Source: Klebsormidium nitens (taxonomy: Eukaryota > Streptophyta > Klebsormidiophyceae > Klebsormidiales > Klebsormidiaceae). From it: 64,000 bases of DNA. Position 1 is the first letter of the stretch, and the number at the start of each line of letters is the position of its first letter. The notes beneath the pieces were generated by a model. That model saw only the letters and a list, made by a program, of their open reading frames with translations, was not told the DNA's origin and did not search any database. The stretch covers positions 124,644-188,643 of the forward strand of contig DF236988.1 in assembly GCA_000708835.1 (NCBI GenBank), in the 5' to 3' direction. A program made the position numbers and the translations under genes. Positions 24,490-35,800 of the stretch are shown in pieces.

Positions 24490-27400
24490 ATGGCCTCGAG
24501 CCTGGGACTCGTTGCCCGCGCTCCGTCCGCCGGCGCCTTCATTGCGCATACACCACAGAAGGAAGCAAGCTTTCCCAGAGCAGATCTTGCGCCTCTAGCC
24601 TTTTCACACCAAAGATCTGGAACCACCACCTCCCCATCAGAGAGTTGCGTCCGTCCAGTTGGAGGGAGTAGATTGGGTTCAGCGTTTCTTGGAGATTTGC
24701 AACAATTGCAGGAAAGACCGCAGCCTCTAGTGAGAGCAATGGCAAGCGGGGCTGCTGCAGCTGCTCCGGCAATGGCCAGTCTCGGTGCGTGCTTAAGAAG
24801 CTCTAGCTTTCATTGTTTGCTTTTCGCGGCAGCACTGACCATTACCCAATGCTGTAAAGCTAGATTGTGCTCCCGCTTTCAAGACTAGAAGACAACAGTC
24901 TATAATGATAGAGTTGCATTGTGTCTTGGAGAAGTGACAATGCCAAACGCTATTCAGAAGGAGAATGTCAAGTGACGACGCCAATGATGTGCCGCAAGTC
25001 CTGGACTGCCATTTCTGAAGAGGCGCATTAAAGCAACAGCTTGGAAGGGACGACTCTGCTTCATTGCAACTTCACATTCTGTGTGCCCCTGATTCTACTC
25101 GCAGTTTCTTCCAGTATTTCCACTGAACCTCTGAACCTCCTGGAAACTTTTATGTTGAAACACCAGGGCCAATCTGGGGTCTCCGAGTCATACGCATCTT
25201 GAAGTCAGCAGGTAAAGAACTTTCTGCTTGCACAAGCTCCTGATACTGTGTCATTGCTCAGGCGATCAAAAGCAAGCTCTCCTCACGGTCTCTGACAAGA
25301 CGGGCCTGATTGACCTAGCGAAGGGCCTCATCGAACTGGGGTGAGTTCCCTTCCTCCAATCTTCCTTGTAGTTAGCCCCTTCTTTGTACAAGGACGTTCA
25401 TATGCAGTACACCCTGTTTCTTCAGGGAGCCCCTCGGTCTCTGGCAAAACTTTTGCGGCATGCGGAAACTATTCCTACTGTTGCCTGTGTTCTGGGGTCT
25501 GATGGAAGAGCGAATGTTCTGCCAATGTATTTCCCTCTTTGCGTCTACGTTTTACCAATGTATTTCCCTCTTTGCGTCTACGTTTTACCGCGTGCATTGT
25601 AAGTTGTTTGGCTGTTCCTTGTGTTCCAGGTATGCACTGGTGTCAACAGGCGGCACAGCGGCAGCCATTGAGAAGGCTGGCGTCCCTGTGAAGAAAGTCG
25701 AGGAAGTGACGTCGTTCCCAGAGATGGTGTGCTTCAAACCCCGGATTTCTCTGTTTGTCTCCTATTGACGAAACTTATCTTTGGGACCCGGAACTGATGC
25801 AATAGCCTACTTTTGGCCGAAGTCAAGTATTGGTCAGTATTTGTGGGAAACTGCTGAAGTGGGCGCAGCTATCCGGTCGAAGCTGACAAAAATGAACTCC
25901 CTTGCCGCGCCAGAGCATGAGCCGCTGGAAGATGGGGGGACTTCTCCTTTAACACCACTTAAGGCACTGGCCTTTCGAAAGGCCTTTCTACAAATCATGC
26001 GCGAACTAGGGAGCGGTGATTTGATGTCAAGCCTGGAATTGGACTTAGCAAGCGAGTAGTTTGAGAAGGCCCATTCGGCAGCAGTCCTCGCGCTGGTGAG
26101 AGTACCGGAATACATCAGAACAATTCATTGTGTTTTGGCAGCTGGACGGGCGTGTCAAAACGCTCCATCCTGCGGTGCACGGTGGAATCCTGGCCCGGCG
26201 AGACGTACCAGGCCATGTGGAGGCCCTGGAGAAGCACAAGATCGGTGAGCCGCCTTTCTGCTCTGGTGTATGTTGTCAGCTTTCACATCTGAGTCTCTTG
26301 TGCTGTTGCCTGACAGTGAGTGGGCGACTCGACTTGCATCCAACGTATTCCACACAGGGTAAGATTGTTGACGTCTTGTTCAATCCTCTTGAATCCCGGC
26401 TGAAGGCTGGGCGCCGCATTCGATACGGGAATTCAGACACCATCGAACGGGATTGGCGCGCTATGGTGAAGGTTTGCCGTTTTTGTATCGGATTGCACAG
26501 CAAGTCGAAGGCAAAGCGAGAAAGGCGTACGCTTCTTCAGTTGATCAATATGGGTGTTGTCGAACATTCAACGAGACAGAGTAGAGGCTTGCTGAAGACG
26601 TTGTTGAGGAGCACTGCCGAACACTGGGCTTATGGTCAAATTTTTCACAACTGGTCCCAAACAACGTTCGAAGATATTGTCGGCGGACTTGCCATCTCTT
26701 ATCTCCCAATGACGTTGTTCCCACCTTTCGCATCAGGCACCATCGACATCGTCGTCTGCAACCTGTACCCCTTCTACCAGACGGTGATGGCGCCCGGCGG
26801 GACCTCCTTCGAGAACGGGGTGGAGAACATCGACATCGGCGGTCCCGCTATGATCCGGGCAGCCGCCAAGGTGGGACTGCGACTCGTGCTCTATTTCTTT
26901 GCTTCCGGTACTATTTTATCTGGATTGTGGGGATCTCTCTGCTGCTTCTTTTCTCAGAGGATGAGAGTTGATATCCATGGCAGTAGAGTTCCGTGTCAGC
27001 TGTTCGACTCTATCCGGCAACTGGAGCTATCTGCGGCCCCGAATGTCGTTGGATCTTCAACTACCTGAAACACGGTTCTGAAACCCAAAACCAGAAACAC
27101 GGCGACGTGTTTGTGGTGGTCGAGCCGTCCGACTACCCTACTTCGCTGGAGGTTCCCAAAAAGGGGTCCAAAAGCTGCTTAAGCTTCACCTCATGAAAGC
27201 AAGTTTCTGAAAATCAAAAAGCCTACGTCACTACAGAACCACGGTGACGTATTTGTGGTGGTCGAGCCGTCTGACTACTCGAGTCTACTGGGCGCACCGA
27301 AGAAGGGGTTCCAAAAGCTCTTACCGCTAAAGCCCACGAAAAGAGAATTCAAACCCCAAAGCTTACGTCATTCCAGAACCATGGTGACGTGTTCGTGGTG

Positions 27401-30400
27401 GTCGAGCCGTCTGACTACTCGACTCTACTGGGCGCGCCGACGAACGGGTTCCAAAGCTCTTACAGCTAAAGCTCACGGAAAGAGAATACAAACCCCAAAG
27501 CTTACGTCCTTCCAGAACCATGGTGACGTGTTCGTGGTGGTCGAGCCGCCCGACTACTCGACTCTGCTGGACGTGCTGAAGAAGGGGGCCGGCGGAGACG
27601 AGGAGCTGGCGTTCAAGAAGAAGCTGGCCTGGAAGGCGTACCAGCACACCTCTAGTTACGACTCCGCCGTCGCAGAGTGGCTCTGGAAGAACGTCGGAGG
27701 TGAGCGCCTCAGTCGCGCCAGAGGTTCATGGGTTCCACCGTTTACCTGGCCCTGCGTTGCTGCAATATAGTTGGGCATGCGGACACAGTTTGCTGCGTTC
27801 AAGCCAGCGTGTTAGTGTTCAGCTTGGGCACGTTCAAGCGGATGTGCGTACTAAGTAAACGATCTCTTTTCAGGGAAGCATTACTTAGAGACGGGTGCAG
27901 GATTCGATAGCCATTAGCGTTCATGCGAGCGGCCGATCTGTCTGCCTGAAGAGCTTTGCGACGCGACGTGTCTTATTGTCTTTTGCTAAAGACCAACATT
28001 AAGCATGAGTGCAGATCAAAGGGGAAATGGGAAATGGATTCCGTCGGCGCGTCTTCCGGTGAACCGACAAGCATCACCCATGACTCGTCGCAGACAACAG
28101 CTCATAGTATTCCTGGAAAGTACGGCAAGATTGCGAGGTCTTATGTTCCAAGAATAATTCACTATCGCGCTTTCTTCAACGACAGGATTACGAGCCCGCC
28201 TCTTATCTCTAATCAGCTTCTTACTTCCAAATCCTCAACTTTTCACTGCTGCGCTCCACGGCACGACAAGGCGACACGTAGGCCTGGTTCAGGCCTAAAT
28301 ACACACAATCAATAGGTGACAATTTTCGGCACATAATGCCGAAATTCTTTTTCACACACTACGATTGCCCTTGACAGGTTCCGAGCCCGCCCCCAGCCTG
28401 ACCGTCCCCCTCACTCTGGCCTCGTCCCTGCGATACGGAGAGAATCCCCACCAGAGCGCCGCCTTCTACACTGACCGGTCGCTGCAGGAGCACGGGGCGG
28501 GGGGGATCGCGACCGCTGTACAACATCACGGCAAGGTGAGGACCGTATCTAAAGTTTCTGTTGCCTCTTCCAGTCGGTTGGGCGTCAGTACTTGTCTCCG
28601 TGAGTTGTTAAGGAGAGCCCGTCGTTAACTCTTTCGGGCTTTTTTGATGTTAGTCGTAGAGAAACAGCGTCTTTGAGCACGTCGAGAAGGTGTTCCCCGT
28701 GGCTATCAAGCAGTCCCGCTCTCTCGTCCATTGTGATTGCGAACAGCGCTTTGTAAGCAACAAGCACAGCAGAATGGATACAAAGCGAGTATTCACGGTT
28801 GTAGAGTAAGACAATTGAGGCGAGATGCTCCAAGAAGGGCAAATCATTTTCTTAAAAAGAAGGCGTCGTTAATCTCGGTCCGCAACCCCCCCGGCCCCAT
28901 ATTTTCTCGCCAACATTCCTCTTGTATCTCTGGAAAAGAAACGCTCATACCATCGTTGCGGCTTCCCCTTCGGTGCAAAACTCCCCGTATATGCTGTTGC
29001 CTTATATGCTTTCCGTCCCACTACTTCCAACAGGGGGTGTCGTACAAGAAATACCTGGACCCTCTGCCGATTTTCCCTAGTGCAAACACCACCGTACACT
29101 TTCTCATTGTTCTAGAGGAGACGTCGTAAAAGCACTTGGAAGATTGCGGGTCTCCTCACTGCAAAACTCAGTGTACAGTTTTTCCCCATCCTCTAACAGG
29201 AGATGTCGTACAACAACTATTTGGACGCGGACGCCGCCTGGAACTGCGTGAACGAGTTCCCGGACCCTACCGCCGTGGTGGTAAAGCACACCAACCCGTG
29301 CGGCGTCGCTTCCAGCAAGGACGACCTGCTAGAAGCGTACCGGCTGGCGGTGCGCGCGGACCCCGTCAGCGCATTCGGCGGGATTGTTGCGTTTAACGTA
29401 CCAGTGGACGAGGTGAGGACCTTGGTCTAGGCTTTGGGCTCCAATAACCCTTGAGTGGGTACGCCTTGCTTCAAGTACTTTCTTCGCTGCATTCCTCTTT
29501 TCGAAGCTGTGACGTTCTTGGAAAAAGGCGAATGGACACGAATGGACAGAAGCCAGGCATCAATGCTGCTATGTATCAGTGTCATCAAGGCCAAAATCTG
29601 ACAATGGATGTCTCGTTTGCCTGCTCTGAGATGTTGCTATCTGCCCTGAATGAAACTTTAGGCTCGAATCGACTTCGCGCTTCTGGTCAGAGTACCTTCT
29701 CGAATCACCGAAAGTTTGCCTACATACGAAGGATAGTAGCAAAGGAACCAGAGAGCATACTTCACTTTTCACCTGCGCACCCCCAGACCCTTGCCCGGGA
29801 GATCCGCGAGTTCCGCAGCCCGACCGACGGCGAGACGCGCATGTTCTACGAGATCGTGGTCGCGCCCGAGTACACGGAGGCAGGCCTCGCCACGCTCAAG
29901 GGCAAGTCCAAAACGCTGCGGATACTGGAGGCCAAGGCGCGGGCCAAGGGGAAACAGGGCCTCCGGCAAGTCGGGGGGGGCTGGCTGCTGCAGGACGCGG
30001 ACGACAAGACGCCCGAGGACATCGAGTTCAAGGTGCGGACGTCCGGAGCCTCAGCCTATTTTCTTGGCTGTGCATTCCTGTTGGCTTCTAAGAAATGTCG
30101 TTTGGGGGATGTAGGGACCGGCTTGAAGGGGCGGACGTTCTAAGAGTTGGCCAGACCTAGCCGTCCGCGGTTTTGTTGACACCCGCGGCTGTCCTTCCGG
30201 ACGTCGAGGTGTCTCTTTAAGATCCCGGTGCTTCTCACGTAATTTTCCAGAAAACGTCCCTCGTTAGAGACGACCGGAGGCCGTTGTTTGGGTGATGACT
30301 AGCCGCATGTTTTTTTCTTGGGAGCCTACGTGTCGCTACACTGGGGCTCGGACTGTTCCTACGTACCCTTTGTAATTTTGGAGGTTGTCGCGCTGTCGCC

Positions 30401-31826
30401 CCGGGCCCGCTGCTTGCTTTTTGTTGCACATTTCTTGCACGTTATGGTGGTGGTCGCGGTCCCGATAGAATCCTGTTCGCTTCTCGTAAGAAAAGCTCTC
30501 TGACGAATCGCGCCTACACCGACTACAGCGGAAGACGGCGGAATGTGTGACCCCACCTTTTCTGAGATATGAAACCCTGAAATCCTTTCAATCTCTTATC
30601 CAAACCCCCGGGGCTTGACAAAACCTCGGAACTGACGCCGCGCCCCCCGTCCAGGTGGTGTCACAACGGCAGCCCACGAAGCAGGAGTTGGCTGACGTCA
30701 AGTTTGCGTGGCGGGTGTGCAAGCACGTCAAAAGTAATGCTATCACGGTAGCCAAGGTGAGAGGCTGCCAGGCGCTGCCACGTGTCATTGCTTTTTGGCT
30801 CCAATGGCTCGAGCACATCTCTCTTTTATAGTTCTGCCGTTAGACGTTTTTTCCTTCCGATAAACTCAAGACGTCCCTACGTCAAGAAGGCTGGTACGGC
30901 GACCTTGTGGCGGGTAGTTTTGCTGTGAGGTCGCCAGTTTCCTACTACAGTGCACGCTTACGTGCACAGCATTGCTAACCTGCTGAAAAGCTGCCGTCGA
31001 ATGATGGAAAAGCTGATTTCTCTATTGCAAGCCACATGGGCTGCTTCATCTGAATCGCTCACGTTGTGCCTCCAGGGGAACCGGCTACTCGGAATGGGTA
31101 GCGGCCAACCAAACCGGGTGAAGAGTCTACAAATCGCGGTTGAGAAGGCGGGCGACGAGGTCCAAGGCAGCGCTCTCGCCAGTGACGCATTCTTCCCTTT
31201 TGGTGAGCTGGACGGCCTTACTTTCTGGGGTTTTTCTTTAGAAAAATATTGTCTGCCGGGATGCTTTTGGAGTCGGTGGGATCGTCACGTTTCTTGGGAT
31301 GGACATTTTGGCCGCTCGTTAGATTTAGTGAGTGTTAGAGGGTCTCAATATATGACTGGCCCGGAAAGTGGTGGGCGCAGACATCATGGTTCGTTGCTGA
31401 CGTTGTTAAAACCTGAAACCCTGAGCCTTTGGTGAAAAATGAGGCTGACGGACCCTGTTTCACCGTTTCACGAGCTCCACGCAGAGCTGTCTTGAATCAT
31501 CACCTCACCCCGTTTGGAAGGGCCTCTTGCCTTCGACAGTACCCCAGTGTTAAGCTTTGTTGTAGAGCTGCAGTTCCCATCTATTTTGCCCTTTGTAAAC
31601 AGTCTGTTACACAAGATCGACGCGTTGAGCACGGATTTAACGCTGAGCACGACTACCTTCCCCCTTCGTTGCAGCTTGGGGCGACGCGGTTGAGGACGCG
31701 TGCAAAGCTGGCGTGGCGATCATCGCCCAGCCTGGTGGCAGCCTCCGGGATCAGGACGCCATCGACTGTTGCAACAAGTATAACGTCGCTCTAGTTATGA
31801 CAGGTGTTCGCCACTTCCGGCACTAG
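24490..31826 (+). CDS. ATIC: Bifunctional AICAR transformylase/IMP cyclohydrolase, plastid-type
   Basis: Exons: 24490-24784, 25262-25340, 25630-25726, 26142-26244, 26737-26870, 27516-27699, 28378-28535, 29200-29412, 29787-30032, 30655-30756, 31076-31202, 31675-31826. The phase is continuous and gives 629 residues. The enzyme (PurH) does the last two steps of IMP synthesis: formyl transfer to AICAR from 10-formyl-THF, then ring closure. Residues 1-98 start [15 protein letters not shown] and look like a chloroplast transit peptide, as in plant purine enzymes. The cyclohydrolase domain starts at [10 protein letters not shown]. The transformylase shows [10 protein letters not shown], the catalytic KHTNPCG near residue 377, SAFGGIVA, and the family end TGVRHFRH. 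The intron ends before exons 6 and 8 carry tandem copies of the exon starts, so alternative acceptors are available. The gene is convergent with the P450 gene. Confidence 0.95.
25522..25587 (+). repeat. 33-bp direct repeat, two perfect copies
   Basis: Two adjacent identical 33-bp units, beginning ccaatgtatttccctc, lie in the second intron of ATIC at 25522-25554 and 25555-25587. No function is suggested. Confidence 0.9.
27088..27590 (+). repeat. Four tandem ~140-bp units, each an intron end plus the start of ATIC exon 6
   Basis: Unit exon-starts follow AG acceptors at 27095, 27237, 27377 and 27516, spaced 142, 140 and 139 bp. Each encodes a variant of [13 protein letters not shown]. Only the last (27516) continues into the full exon 6. 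Units 3 and 4 are near-identical at their starts and share the upstream intron flank aaagcttacgtc. Unit 1 differs most. Read in the gene's phase, units 1 and 3 reach stop codons. Unit 2 stays open through unit 3 in another frame and re-enters exon 6 in frame. Confidence 0.9.
29034..29283 (+). repeat. Three tandem ~83-bp units at the start of ATIC exon 8
   Basis: Exon-8-like starts occur at 29034 ([10 protein letters not shown]), about 29118 (decayed, ETS then TAA) and 29200 (the real exon, [13 protein letters not shown]). The spacing is 84 and 82 bp. Unit 1 follows a good acceptor (ttccaacag) and unit 2 follows ttctag. The middle unit carries a stop right after TCG. Confidence 0.75.
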
Positions 31827-32879
31827 AAGCACCGCATGACTGCACGCTCGTGATCCTTCTGATATTTCGTCAAAGAAGAGACATTCCTTTTGTGCGTGCT
31901 TGGGCTCGGGCCATGGCAATTGAACCAGCCATGAGTCAAGGTAGAACCATGGCCATGAGCAAGCTAGATCCTGAGTCATAAGCTGATTGTATGATTGTTG
32001 CACGTGAGACTCAGAATGTGCTGCAATCCTGCATGGCTGGCCGTGCACCCGCTGCCTGTTAACACAGTCAACGGTCAACTGTGCGCGTGCTTCAGCATGC
32101 GAATCCCGACACAGTGCAACGGTTGCGTACAATCAATCAACTGCACGCCCGGCCCTATCTCATCCGACCCCTTCAATCTCATACATTGCATAGTTTTCTA
32201 TGTACTCACCTCGACGCTGACAGTGTGCCAGGGTGTATCAGGCATTGGAACCCCCTCGATCTAGTACGTGACATTGCAATCATAACGAGCATCTGGTATA
32301 CTTCGATATCAACGCATCGAGATTTGCGGCGGCCGAAATCGCGATGCTATCAACATGATGTGTGCCCATTTAGCAAAGTTCATATGCACTCTGGCAACAG
32401 CGGCAGATCGGTCCTTATTTGTTGTGCCTTTCCGAGTTTTGTCATGGTATGACGGTCCGGCCGGTTTAGGTTGATCACCGACCAAAATTGCATTTACCTC
32501 CCTCCAGATCAGGAACCAGTCGATTTTTACAAGCCGCCAGCAACCCCCTACATATTCCCGTTCACGGCATATCAGACTCCCACTCAGGTACCAGGCTCCT
32601 ATGGAAGCTTGCAGTTGTTTCCCGTATCGGCCAGTTTCCCGATAAAGGTAGCATCTCATATCCCGCGGGTCTGTGAATATTCTCAACTAGCTCATGCTGC
32701 TACTACTCCTCAATGTACAGCATTTTCCTATTGACAATTAGCCCTACACTATGCCCACAAAAGTGTGCAGGCCACATGGCATTGCGTTTCGCCGAAGGCA
32801 AGCGACATGGATTTGCTTCTGCATGGGTGTATGAAGGACGGGCGAAGCCGTTCCGTATGACGGGCAGCCCTTGCTGGAC
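31827..32879. other. Gap between convergent ATIC and P450 3' ends
   Basis: No conserved reading frame or RNA gene is recognised. It presumably contains the two 3' UTRs. Confidence 0.55.
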
Positions 32880-35800
32880 TTAGTCGGCCGCGCTTCTTTT
32901 CCTTCTTTTGATTGGGAGGCCTTCTACCGGCTGCGGCAAAGGGAAGTACGACGTGGCTTCGGCTGGGTTTACCAGTGTCCACCTGTTGGAAAACCGGACG
33001 AGGGGTCAGAATAGCTCGCACTGGGAGTTCCGTTCTTCGCAAGGAGCGGAACGCTCAAACTCAGGAGCATGGACCGGCCCCAAAACAGGCTAGTGACAGC
33101 AGAATGCTACCGCGGACTCCAAAGTGCGGATCAGCAAACCTGACGAAGTCTAGCAGCTTGGAAAGATGGAAGACAGAATTGGAAGAGTGAGAAGAACTGG
33201 CTGTTCGCACGACAGCTGGGGGACTCCGGCCGGTCACGTCGGGTCATAGTAGACTGACACTTGGGACGGCCTCGACTCACGCAAGGGCCGGTGTCCGAGT
33301 ACCGTAATTACGCGACAATCGGAAGCGAGCAGGCAACAACCAGTTTCAGCGTAATTCTGTAACCAGACGGTACCCAACCTCGTGACACGCCAGCCCAAAC
33401 CCCATTCTGTTGAATGGATTACAGGGATGGTCTGAGATGCCTCTCTTTGGATTGATGAACCGTGTCTCCAAATGCTGAGAAAAGCAGAAAACGAGGGGAC
33501 GACTCACTCCCAGTCGTTCACAAAGTGGTACAGAAAGACGGCCATCTCCATGCGCGCCAGGGCGCTACCCGGGCACTGCCGCTCGCCTGGGGGAAAACGA
33601 AGATATGAGTTAATACAGGTACAGGAAGGCTCAGCAGGCGGAGCGCAGACGTCTGACATGGCTGGGGGACATTTCGAGATTATGTTCCTACCGTCGATCT
33701 TTCGATGTCGAAAGATGGGCTTTGCAGATTCGTCGTCTATGAAATATCTTATGACCTGTTTGGCGCAAACCCCTTTGCGGAATTCTGTTCTGAATTCTTT
33801 GGGCTGCCCATGGCTAGAGTGTGCAGACTGGAGTTATCATTCAATGATCGAACAAGCTGCGACAGGGTTTTGACGATCGTGAACTTCCGCGATCCGCCTG
33901 TCAAGGGTTGTTTCCGGGGCATTGGGCAACCGCCCGGGGAAGGACAAAAAGCTTCGGGGTTAAATGGACCAACGTGGGGTAAGAGAAGAGAATGAAAACG
34001 CAGGAGGAACGAGGGAAAAGAGGCCCAGAGTGTGGCTGAGGAAGATAGCCTCTCGGGAATTGAGAAGCCAAACGGTAAAGCTGGAACAAAGTGTCACAAG
34101 TGCTCGCTATCAAACGTGACAGGTCTTCTTCTTGGTGGCTCTTCCCGCGCCTCTTTCGCTGCTCTGCTTCGGAAGTTGTTTATGGCTTTGTTTACTCATG
34201 TTGTGGAATGGATCAATCAACGATATCATGGTAGCATCGTGCGAGACTCCTCGCGCGACTTGGATAAGAGAGCGCAAGCTGATCTCAACGCGATTCTAAG
34301 TGCAGTTCCACTTCAGTGCTCACGAGGCGAAGACAAACACGAAGGTAGTGGGCTACTCACCGGAGCCAAAGGGGAGGAAGGTGTATGGCGCCGGCTTCTC
34401 CTGCAAAAGCCAAAAAGATGTCCTAATCAGACTACATTCTAGGGACGTAACCAGGCTGTAATTCAATTTCAGGCCAGCTCAAGCGTGCTTTCCTGCCCGA
34501 CACTCCTCCCGAAAGTTTACGGCCAGTAAAAAGCACTTGCGCTCTGGTTCAGACCCGCCTTGCTCTTTGAAAAGGGCTTATCACCGGGGCGGACGTCAAC
34601 GACAACACCACTCACTGTTTAGCAGGTAATTTGCGCTCGGGACACAAACCCGAGACACGTGTCGTTCGGCAACACAAGAGCAGAGAGACCTGCCGAGCAG
34701 TCGCTCTGAGACGTCATTCAGATGCATGCAAACACGCCCTTTTCAATGCCTCTAGAAACGATTACTGACAGCCGGTATAAAAACCAAGGAATTTTTCACT
34801 CACATCGAACCTCTCCGGCTTGAACGCCTTTGGTTCCGGGAAGAGGGCCTCGCTGCGCATGATGGACCGGTAGTTCAGCGTGACGTTGTGCCCGGCGGGG
34901 ATGACGTACCCGTCGATGCTGACGTCACGGGTGGCCACCTTGAAGTTGTTTGCGACCACTGGGCGCACGCGCAGGCCCTCGCTGATGACCTGGGAATCAG
35001 GAGAAGCGTCTCGTGGCTTCAGAAGATACCGGTTTGATCTTAGAGGATCCGAGGCGCGTCCTTCAGAAGCGACGTTTGCAATACGCTGTTCAAGTTTCAA
35101 AACTTGGTTGAGAATGTGGTTTTTTCGGCAGTGGACTTAGCGGAACGAGTAGAATAGGCCGCTGCTAAAAAGATAGGCACGAAGGCGCCGCTACATAAAA
35201 CGCGTGATCTTAGATCTTTATACAGAAAGTGCTTGTTCCTAAGCCTTGACCAGACGCAACCAGGCAAATAGCTTTGGGCGCTCTGAGACTCGTCAAACGA
35301 CTTCGTCATAGATGAACTGAGTAGTCCATGCTCTGCAGTCCATTCTGCTCACAGTCTTCTTCGCGTTTCATCTCCACGCTACGCCAATACCGAACAGAGC
35401 AAAAACACACGACTCACTTTCTCTGTGTAGCTCATCTTGCGCACGTCTTCCCACGTCAGCGGCTCGCCGGCTTCCTTACGGCTCCTGACGTCAGCATGTT
35501 CCTCCTGTGGTCGACGACAGCGTTTACAGCCTTCAATTATCAGTGACGCTCTCTTTGAGACAAAATTCATAAGAAGCTTTGTCGTGTGGACTCATTTGTC
35601 GGTCACAAAATTTCATGTGCCAACAACGACGACAACAAGAACAGATAACCCATTTCAACATATTCCTCTAGACGCTGATGTCGATGCCGTCGTCTACCCG
35701 TTTAGTCCCGTGTCTTGCTCGCGCACTGAGCGACTGGTTTGCTCCGCTAGTGATTGTTGAGGAAGAATGACGAGCAAAGGAGAGACAAAGCCTTCGCTTG

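Noticed and set aside
27088-27590. CRISPR-like or satellite array
   Set aside because: The units are long, coding-derived, only four in number, and each spans a splice site. It is a local exon-start duplication.
27255-27770. A separate 171-codon gene in the ATIC exon 6 array
   Set aside because: It is repeat unit 2 reading through unit 3 in a different frame into the true exon 6.
33189-33507. A P450 last exon starting at the cag near 33460
   Set aside because: It would give a long frame with no P450 C-terminal features. The exon at 32982-32880 gives the typical WTLVNP...PLPQPVEGLPI end in correct phase.
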